Assembly (NCBI GenBank): GCA_001931905.2
Contig: MSJI02000127.1
Location: forward strand, 1-23,973
From: Cladosporium sp. IMV 00045
Lineage: Eukaryota; Ascomycota; Dothideomycetes; Cladosporiales; Cladosporiaceae
Direction of reading: 5' to 3'
Length of the DNA: 23,973 nucleotides
Shown: positions 17,980-23,973 of the stretch, in pieces
How the letters are laid out: every line of letters starts with the position of its first letter
How positions within the stretch are numbered: position 1 is the first letter of the stretch
Made by a program: the position numbers and the translations under genes
The notes under the pieces: generated by a model
What the model saw: the letters and a program-made list of their open reading frames with translations, nothing else
Databases searched by the model: none
What the model was told of the DNA's origin: nothing

Positions 17980-18372
17980 TCACGAAACACCACCATCCGC
18001 CTTCCATGCCTTGAGGTACTCCTTGCCATCAATAGCGTCCTTGGACTCGGTGTGATCCCAGTTCTCAGCGACCTTCTCGATACGCTTAGCGACGAATGGT
18101 GTCAACTGTGTTGCTGCGTTAGTTCCCCGTCGCGCTCTTCTCTTGTCTTTCTCGCCCTATCTCGCGAGCGAGAAGCAGCAACTCACATTGAAATCCGTCA
18201 AGTCCGGGCAGACGTATGTGCGCACTTTGTTGTAGTTCAGCACGTAGCCTCCGTACTTGGTGTGCGAGCCCATGGAGCCGGTGCGGTTGCCTCTGTAGAA
18301 GTCCTTGCCGGCTTGCTTGGTGTTGAGTTGCAGGCGGCGGATGGAGCGGAAGAGGGGCGCGGTGGGACGCAT
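17980..18372 (-). CDS. MRPL27: Mitochondrial large-subunit ribosomal protein mL41 (yeast MRPL27 family)
   Basis: Small structural protein of the mitochondrial large ribosomal subunit. Two exons: 18372-18187 and 18105-17980, separated by an 81-nt intron (18186-18106; GTGAGT donor, GAACTAAC branch, CACAG end) in phase 0. The product is 103 aa. The first exon carries the mL41 signature GNRTGSMGSHTKYGGYVLNY followed by NKVRTYVCPDLTDFN; the second, LTPFVAKRIEKVAENW.., supplies the C-terminal helix and ends ADGGVS. The N terminus (MRPTAPLFRSIRRLQLNTKQ) is basic and free of acidic residues, as expected for import. It is head to head with UTP14, 279 nt apart. Confidence 0.95.
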
Positions 18373-18651
18373 GGTGGCGGTGTGATGTCGAAGAGGAAGA
18401 GTGTATTCGCTTGAACGGGACTTGGCCGTGGTATTCCTTGCCTGGTCGTCGCTATTGTAATGCGGACTTCGTCGGGGGAGGATCGCAAGCTGGCACGCGA
18501 GTCATGCAGCGGGAACTTTTTGGAGAGAGAAGTTCAAGATTTCGAACTTTCTTCGCCGAGCCGATTGCAGAAGAGAAAGCTCGCTTTTGCTGTCTTCACG
18601 ACTCTTTCTCGCCACCACGACGATCTTCCTGACAGGTAGAGTCGTGCAAAA
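18373..18651. promoter_or_regulatory. Bidirectional promoter between mL41 and UTP14
   Basis: The 279 nt between the two divergent start codons must serve both genes, one for the mitochondrial and one for the cytosolic ribosome pathway. The UTP14-proximal part (18580-18640) is pyrimidine-rich. I looked for PAC- and RRPE-type ribosome-biogenesis motifs and saw no clear match. Confidence 0.55.
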
Positions 18652-21597
18652 ATGCCGCCCCGCATAGCACGCTCGAACGCGTCGTCCGCGGCCCCGAAGA
18701 ATGCCAAAAACAAAAGCAAAAAGCGCCAGCTCGACGCTTTCGCCATCGCCTCCCACGATGCTCCCGAGAAACTGCAAGTCCGCCAGCACCGCCTGGGCGA
18801 GTCTCTAGGCGAACACCCTCGCGCGAAGAGGAGGCGTCTACAAGATGACGACGAGGACAGCGCAGGCGAGGAGCGCATCGACAGCGCTCGCATGCGACAG
18901 GAGCGGAATGTCGATAAGCGCACCGGTACGGGAAGGAAGGGTGGTTTGGATGATGAGGATGTGGAGTTTGGAAGCGATAGTGAGGGCAACGAGTGGACTA
19001 TGGGTGGTTTGGGGAGTGACGAGGAGGACGAGGAGATTGATTCGGATGAGGCTTTTGGCGAGAGTGACGAGGAGAGATTTGATGGGTGGACCTTCCGTGG
19101 AAGCAAGAGCGACAAGAACAAGCCTAAGAAAAAGGCAGCGAAGAAGCCAAAGCTCGACGAAGATGGCGATCTTGACTTGAACGAAGAAGAAGAGCAGGAG
19201 GAAGAGGAGTCTGACTCTGATTTTGGTGATGAGGGTGTTGATCTGGCTACAATGCTGGACAACTACGATGAGGAAAACCTCGGTGGAAAAGACAAGACAA
19301 AGCAAGACATGGGCGAGGAGAGCGCTAGCGACGAAGAGAGCTCAGAGGGAGACGACGAGCAATCTGAAAGCTCCTCGGACGAAGAAGACGACGAACCTGA
19401 AGATGACGAGCGTCACGCCAGATTGCAGGACTTCGTAGAGGCTTTGGACTCCAAGCCAGCTGACGAAAGAGAGCGCATCACGTCGGGTGAGGATGGTGGT
19501 TTGACAGTGGACGATCTACTAGCAGACGCCGACCTAGACAAGGCTACTATGGCTACGTTCAAACCGAAGCGCAAGTCAAAAGCAGCTCAGACTCTCGCCG
19601 CCCCTCTTCCCAAGCGCCAACAAGACAAGATCGATCGTGAGATCGCTACACAGAAGGCGAACGAGCAGCTCGACCGATGGCGAGACACCGTCATGCAGAA
19701 CCGTCGTGCCGAGTTCCTCAGCTTCCCGCTGAAACGTTCCGATGAAAACATGCCCGTCGGTAAGGAAAAGTTCACCGCAACGGCGGAGGAGAAGCCGCGC
19801 ACCGAGCTGGAAGAGAGCATTCAGAAAATCATGGAGGAAAGTGGCATGGCGTCCAAGAAGGATGGTTCTGGCAAGGTGGACGATGCCGAGCAAGACCTGC
19901 TGAAGGCTGAAGAGCTCGCCACGAACAAGATGCCTGTCGAAGAAGTCTTGAAGAGGCGCGCCGAGTTGCGACGGAACCGCGAGCTTCTCTTCCGCGAAGA
20001 AGCCAAAGCCAAGCGTATCTCCAAGATCAAGTCAAAGTCTTATCGTCGCGTGCACCGCAAGGAGCGCGAGCGACAGGCTGAGAAGGAGCGTGCTTTGCTC
20101 GACCCGGAAGGGTTGGGCGTTCCGATGGATGAGGATGAGAAGGAGGCTGCCGATCGTCGTCGGGCCGAGGCCAGAATGGGCGCGAAGCACAAGGACTCGA
20201 AATGGGCGAAGAGCCTCAAAGCCACAAACCGCGATGTCTGGGATGAGGGCGCCAGAGAGAGTGCAATCGAGCAGGCCAGGAGGCAAGAGGAGCTCAAGAA
20301 GAGGGTTGCTGGCCAAGATGTCAGCGACGGCTCGAGCGATGGCATGTCTTCTGATGAGGACGATGAGTCGGATGGCGACGACAACTCGCGCGATCTGAAG
20401 AAACTGGAAAAGCTGCGCAAGGAAGCAGAGGCACCTGAGAAGGGCATTGGCTCCATGAAGTTCATGAAAGACGCAGATGCGCGAAAGCGCGCCAGAAATG
20501 AGGAGGCTCTCGACGAGCTCCGCAGAGAGATGGGCGGTGCACAGGGTGACGAAGAAATAGAGGAGGAAGGCTTAGGCAGGGCTATCTTCGGTCCAGCCTC
20601 GAAGGAGAACGAGAAGCCTGCTCCCAAGCCCAAGCGTCCTGAGATGGAGGAGGGCGATCTCTCCGAGGACGAAGACCACAGGCCTACTAACGCCGACAAA
20701 ACAGAAGGTTCAGAGAAGCAGCAAGATCGCAGACAACCAAAGGGCAACCTCAAGAAGAGCGACAAGGCGAGCGGTCCGCTTGCAAAGGCACAAGCCAAAG
20801 ACCGCCGAGCGAAGGAGGATCTTGAGGAGCCAACAGACGAGTCAAACCCGTGGCTCGCCGGCCCTACCAAGACGAAGAAGTCAAAGGCAGACAAGCAATC
20901 GCAGAGAGACGACGACACCACTCTCCTGTCGCTCAACAAGCCCAGCAAACCCGAGCCCAAGCAAAAGAGCAGCAAATCCTCCAACGCCGACAAGCCCGAG
21001 CCCAACGGCACCACCGCCCCCTCCACCAACGGCTGGCAAACGGTCACCTACAACAACGACGACTCCGCCTCCGACGCCGAGCCCGAAGGAGAAGGCCAAC
21101 CCATGCTCTCTGCCGCCGAGCAAAAAGCCGCGCTGTACGCCCGCGCCTTCGCCGGCGACGACGTGCAAGCCGCTTTCGACGCCGAGAAAGCCGACCAAGC
21201 AGCCTCCGAAGACGAGAAAGAAGTCTCCACCGCCATGCCCGGCTGGGGCAGCTGGGCGGGCGCCGGGCTGTCGAAGAGCGCGAAGAAGACCGCCGCGCGC
21301 GCGCGCCACAATCCCCTGCACAAGACCAAGCTTCCCGGGGGTGTGAAGCAGGATGCGCGCAAGGACCGCAAACTTGACAACGTCATCGTCAGCGAGAAGA
21401 GCGACCGCAAGGGAAAGAAGTACCTCGCGCCCATCTTGCCGCATGGCTTCGAGAAGGGCGAGGAGTATGAGCGCTCGCTGCGCCAGCCTATTGGCAAGGA
21501 GTGGGGGACGAAGGAGGTTGTGCAGAGGAATACGAGGCCGAGGGTTGTTACGAGGCCGGGTAAGATTATTGAGGCGATGGAGAGGCCGATGGTTTAG
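18652..21597 (+). CDS. UTP14: U3 snoRNP / SSU processome protein Utp14
   Basis: Nucleolar factor needed for 18S rRNA maturation; in yeast Utp14 binds and activates the DEAH helicase Dhr1, which removes U3 snoRNA. One 981-aa exon. The N terminus is basic (KNAKNKSKKRQLDAFAIA), then a long Asp/Glu/Ser-rich region (about 60-250), as in the family. Diagnostic blocks: DGLT-like DGGLTVDDLLADADL near 282, PLPKRQQDKIDREIATQKAN near 320, KIKSKSYRRVHRKERERQ at about 457, GSMKFMKDADARKRARNEEA near 600, and the C-terminal GWGSWAGAGLSKSAKK (about 863) followed by KYLAPILPHGFEKGEEYERS and RPGKIIEAMERP. Residues 680-840 are low-complexity and charged. The sense strand is C-rich at about 20930-21290 and turns G-rich after about 21440. 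The start ATG has context CAAAAATGC. Confidence 0.96.
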   Translation: MPPRIARSNASSAAPKNAKNKSKKRQLDAFAIASHDAPEKLQVRQHRLGESLGEHPRAKRRRLQDDDEDSAGEERIDSARMRQERNVDKRTGTGRKGGLDDEDVEFGSDSEGNEWTMGGLGSDEEDEEIDSDEAFGESDEERFDGWTFRGSKSDKNKPKKKAAKKPKLDEDGDLDLNEEEEQEEEESDSDFGDEGVDLATMLDNYDEENLGGKDKTKQDMGEESASDEESSEGDDEQSESSSDEEDDEPEDDERHARLQDFVEALDSKPADERERITSGEDGGLTVDDLLADADLDKATMATFKPKRKSKAAQTLAAPLPKRQQDKIDREIATQKANEQLDRWRDTVMQNRRAEFLSFPLKRSDENMPVGKEKFTATAEEKPRTELEESIQKIMEESGMASKKDGSGKVDDAEQDLLKAEELATNKMPVEEVLKRRAELRRNRELLFREEAKAKRISKIKSKSYRRVHRKERERQAEKERALLDPEGLGVPMDEDEKEAADRRRAEARMGAKHKDSKWAKSLKATNRDVWDEGARESAIEQARRQEELKKRVAGQDVSDGSSDGMSSDEDDESDGDDNSRDLKKLEKLRKEAEAPEKGIGSMKFMKDADARKRARNEEALDELRREMGGAQGDEEIEEEGLGRAIFGPASKENEKPAPKPKRPEMEEGDLSEDEDHRPTNADKTEGSEKQQDRRQPKGNLKKSDKASGPLAKAQAKDRRAKEDLEEPTDESNPWLAGPTKTKKSKADKQSQRDDDTTLLSLNKPSKPEPKQKSSKSSNADKPEPNGTTAPSTNGWQTVTYNNDDSASDAEPEGEGQPMLSAAEQKAALYARAFAGDDVQAAFDAEKADQAASEDEKEVSTAMPGWGSWAGAGLSKSAKKTAARARHNPLHKTKLPGGVKQDARKDRKLDNVIVSEKSDRKGKKYLAPILPHGFEKGEEYERSLRQPIGKEWGTKEVVQRNTRPRVVTRPGKIIEAMERPMV

Positions 21598-21689
21598 ATG
21601 TGTGGTTGCTGTTGTTGAAGGATGTCTGTTCGGGCAATGTTAGTATGAGATGTCTGGAAAATATAGTCATGTTCTTTTTCCCTTCAAAA

Positions 21690-22163
21690 ATGCTTCTTTC
21701 TCTGTCCGTACTGGCTTTCTATGTGGGAGCTCTTCCACAAGCTGTCCAAGAACCCCGTCGCATCGAGCGGAACGATGTGATCGAAACAAATCCGCTCCCA
21801 AAGAGAACCCAACTCACGTTCAGAAAGAGGCCCCCGATCGAGAACACTCCACTTCCACTTTCACGCTCAGAAGTCCAATCACTTAATAAAATACATTATT
21901 CCCTCCAGTCTTTGTCAAATTCGCAGCTCGGAGTATTCGCTCAACTATCCATTGCGCAAACCGTCAACGGAAGGTATGTGGGTACGCTATATATCGCATG
22001 CTTAGGGATCGAAGAAAGTTCCTCATTCCCAACCGAAATGCAGTACAGTGCGCTTCGAAGCGAGAAGTGCTCGACAGTCCTCACTCATCTAGCGCTGTTG
22101 GAAGAAAGGGCTGCTTCAAGATATCGTTATTTTCCGTATAGTATAGGGCATACGATACCGTAG
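21690..22163 (+). CDS. Candidate small secreted protein ORF (157 aa), weak
   Basis: I do not recognise this ORF. From the ATG at 21690 it encodes 157 aa beginning MLLSLSVLAFYVGALPQA, which reads as a signal peptide (possible cleavage after VGA). It is followed by basic sites of the Kex2 type (LPKR, FRKR) within 45 residues and a polar remainder with two Cys. In-frame ATGs at 21645 and 21669 are alternatives. Against a real gene: it starts only 92 nt after the UTP14 stop, has A/T-rich composition unlike its neighbours, contains an AATAAA at 21885-21890 that could end the UTP14 transcript, and shows no family motif. A GTATGT at about 21974 might be a splice donor, so the 3' structure could differ. 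Confidence 0.28.
   Translation: MLLSLSVLAFYVGALPQAVQEPRRIERNDVIETNPLPKRTQLTFRKRPPIENTPLPLSRSEVQSLNKIHYSLQSLSNSQLGVFAQLSIAQTVNGRYVGTLYIACLGIEESSSFPTEMQYSALRSEKCSTVLTHLALLEERAASRYRYFPYSIGHTIP
21885..21890 (+). terminator. AATAAA polyadenylation-type signal after UTP14
   Basis: A perfect AATAAA with an A/T-rich downstream sequence lies about 290 nt after the UTP14 stop. It suits the UTP14 transcript end, though it falls inside the weak secreted ORF; the two readings compete. Confidence 0.35.
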
Positions 22164-22795
22164 ACGAGAATTTCACTGTACTGTCGCCACCTAAGACCAC
22201 TTTCATTAGTGTCGTATAAGATTGTCAAGTCATGTCGCAGACGTGGAAGTGAGAGCAGAAATGCGAGAAGATGAAGGTAGGTAATTTGTTGAAAGTGTTT
22301 TCAAATGTTTTTGCATGAAGAGCTTTTCTACTATTCTCCCATCCTCATCCTTCCAATAGGTATCATCCAGCTCAAACAATCTCTGTCGCTTCGCTTCGCT
22401 TGAATAACAGAGGAAAAACCTTCCCAAAATTCCCAAAATCCCAAGAAACGCCATTCCGTCATGCAATAATAATAATAAAAAGTGTGGTATCATGGTTTGT
22501 TGCCGTCAAAGAAAACTCCCCTCCTGTCATTCATGGCCCCTCTAAACCCCGCCAAATGTGAATTTGAGAAAGGAGAAGAAGAGCTCGCGCCAGTCGAGTC
22601 TTTCCCTTTCCCTTCCAAGCCCCCTTGAATGATGAATCGTCCGCGTGAGTGAGAAAGAATCTGCCGTGTTCTCTCATGTTTCGTCGCGAAGGTTCATCCA
22701 CTTCCATAGTACACCTGTGAAATGATGACTTTTTCGTCTCCCGCCAGAACGCCGTTGGAAATCCAAAATAAAATTAACATCTGACCGCCACAGGT

Positions 22796-23878
22796 CTAGT
22801 ACTGCGCAGGCGCGCGAGACGACGAAGTCATAGTGGGCAAGAAGCGGGAGAAAATGTTGCCGCTCTTCTGCTTCTTCACAGGCTGGGCCTCGATGGCAGA
22901 CGCCATGCTCATGGGGACGTGGTGCTTGGCGGCGGGCTGGGCGTGGACGATGGACGACGAGGGCTCGTGGTGGATGTGCACGCTTGGCTCGGCGGCGTCG
23001 CACGAATAGCTGGAGCTGATGCTGGCGGGGGAAGTGGAAGATGAGCTCGAGGCGTAGGACGACGCGGAGTGGCTGCGGGTCGGGGGGGAGAGGGACGGCG
23101 TGCGGGATGAGGCGCTGCTGCTGGCGTAGTAGGCGCGCTGGGCGTAGTCGGAGACGGAGGGGTCGGCGTAGGCGCGGGAAACGTCCATGGCGGAGCGGAG
23201 GTGGTGCTGGGCGAGTTCGAGTTGCTGCTGCTCGAGGGCGGCGCGCTCTTCGCGCAGGCGCTTCTCGGCTTCGTGCGCTTGCCAGCTGCGGATGGGTGCG
23301 AGGAAGGGCTCGAAGTGGTGGAAGAGGTCGGCCTCGGTCACGTTGAGGTCCCAGTCGAGGAGGCCGAGGAGTTGCTTCTCCATGAGGTTGACCTCGGTGA
23401 TGCTGAAGCCGAAGCTGTCGTAGCCGCGGACGGTGGTGTAGCGCGCCCAGTGCTTGTTCTTGGGGGAGGAGTCGTTGAAGTTCTTGGCGGCGAGGATGAG
23501 GGAGGCGAGGAAGATGCGGTGGACGGTGCAGCGCATGCCCTTGGCCACGGGAGGGAGTCTTTGCGCCAGTCTGTCGAGGTAGACCAGAGAGGTCATGAGA
23601 GTGGGGACCTGGACGTGGGAGCGAGTGACGAGGGTGCTGATGAAGAGCTCGACAGAAGGCAGAGAGGGGTCGAAGGCGTCTGCGGAGTCTTGAGGAGGGG
23701 TGGTGGGAGGAGTGGGAGGCATGGCTTTGTTTGAGATCGATGAAGAGTCCTCGCAACGGATCACCTGAGACGCCTTGTGTGCGAGGTATGAGACCATTTC
23801 TTGCGAAACGTCAAGGTAGATGAAGTGCTCCAGGGCGGCGGCATTCTCAGCCTGCGTGGGAACGGGAGAGAAAGACAT
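22796..23878 (-). CDS. Pcl-type (PHO85-associated) G1/S cyclin
   Basis: Predicted 360-aa cyclin of the Pcl1/Pcl2-like group, which activates Pho85/Cdk5-type kinases and in filamentous fungi (PclA of Aspergillus) affects cell cycle and sporulation. The N terminus has [20 protein letters not shown] and ASQVIRCE, typical of the group. The cyclin box spans about residues 72-182: [40 protein letters not shown], the diagnostic NKHWARYT, and [21 protein letters not shown] charged helix (about 205-230) follows, then a long Ser-rich disordered tail ending [11 protein letters not shown]. The TP-rich PPTPPTTPP near 54-62 could be phosphorylated by proline-directed kinases. A 42-nt GT..AG stretch near 23718-23759 is read as coding, because it keeps frame and supplies family-like VIRCE residues. 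Confidence 0.93.
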   Translation of the reverse strand: MSFSPVPTQAENAAALEHFIYLDVSQEMVSYLAHKASQVIRCEDSSSISNKAMPPTPPTTPPQDSADAFDPSLPSVELFISTLVTRSHVQVPTLMTSLVYLDRLAQRLPPVAKGMRCTVHRIFLASLILAAKNFNDSSPKNKHWARYTTVRGYDSFGFSITEVNLMEKQLLGLLDWDLNVTEADLFHHFEPFLAPIRSWQAHEAEKRLREERAALEQQQLELAQHHLRSAMDVSRAYADPSVSDYAQRAYYASSSASSRTPSLSPPTRSHSASSYASSSSSTSPASISSSYSCDAAEPSVHIHHEPSSSIVHAQPAAKHHVPMSMASAIEAQPVKKQKSGNIFSRFLPTMTSSSRAPAQY

Positions 23879-23973
23879 GTCTGAAGTTAGAGATCGTTGG
23901 TGTCGATGTTGGAAGATGTCGAATGATTAACCAGTTGATCGAAGTTGTCCAGAAGATGGTAGAATATGGTAGG

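Larger units (their letters stand above)
21598..22795. other. Convergent region between UTP14 and the cyclin gene
   Basis: About 1.2 kb lies between the convergent UTP14 and cyclin stops. It is more A/T-rich than the genes and contains the weak secreted-protein ORF listed separately, an AATAAA, and minor repeats: three TCGCT units near 22385-22402, CCCAAAA-type units near 22424-22444, and an AAT run near 22465. It probably comprises two 3' UTRs plus spacer. Confidence 0.45.

Noticed and set aside
20040..21047. 335-codon minus-strand ORF
   Set aside because: Antisense to UTP14; Ser/Leu-rich composition is what the complement of Glu/Lys/Asp-rich codons gives.
20780..21444. Several overlapping 175-188-codon ORFs in other frames and strand of UTP14
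   Set aside because: C-rich synonymous codons remove stops in all frames here; peptides are Pro/Arg or Gly/Val monotony.
22230..22493. 87-codon minus-strand ORF with hydrophobic start
   Set aside because: Lies downstream of the cyclin in probable 3' UTR; simple-sequence repeats create the Leu/Ile runs.
23718..23759. Possible 42-nt intron in the cyclin gene
   Set aside because: Too short, no branch site, length a multiple of three, and the encoded residues fit the cyclin family.

Overview
The window looks like nuclear DNA of a filamentous ascomycete (Pezizomycotina; Dothideomycetes is my guess). Genes are dense and lie on both strands. Introns are short (56-81 nt, one of 208 nt) with GT..AG ends and CTAAC/CTGAC branch sites. 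The gene content is fungal housekeeping: fungal forms of two mitochondrial ribosomal proteins, a BimD/Spo76-type Pds5, a Pcl-type cyclin and Utp14. I see no mobile element, CRISPR array, rRNA or tRNA.

Layout. 1-357 (+): 3' end of a helical-repeat (TPR-like) gene. 769-2047 (-): mitochondrial ribosomal protein mL46, three exons. 3128-7549 (-): cohesin regulator Pds5, one long exon. 8348-8974 (-): small unrecognised protein. 9902-11020 (-): cytosolic ribosomal protein eL8, four exons, the first being the start codon alone. 11379-12905 (+): SLC49/FLVCR-like MFS transporter, divergent from eL8. 13828-15585 (+): class 3 lipase-like hydrolase. 16083-17525 (+): ornithine cyclodeaminase/mu-crystallin family protein. 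17980-18372 (-): mitochondrial ribosomal protein mL41, two exons, head to head with UTP14. 18652-21597 (+): Utp14 of the SSU processome. 21690-22163 (+): weak candidate small secreted ORF, possibly only UTP14 3' UTR. 22796-23878 (-): Pcl/PHO85-type cyclin.

How the genes relate. Four of the eleven well-supported genes serve ribosomes: mL46 and mL41 in the mitochondrion, eL8 in the cytosolic 60S subunit, Utp14 in 40S biogenesis. Two more belong to chromosome and cell-cycle control (Pds5, Pcl cyclin). The transporter, lipase and OCD-family genes look like independent metabolic genes. Nothing resembles a biosynthetic cluster, defence island or other dedicated system.

The most unusual signals are: the long, strongly structured first intron of eL8; a repeated switch to G/T-rich sense strand near the 3' ends of several genes; an unrecognised small gene with a TATA box; and the possible secreted ORF behind UTP14. 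I did not find a convincing new biological system.
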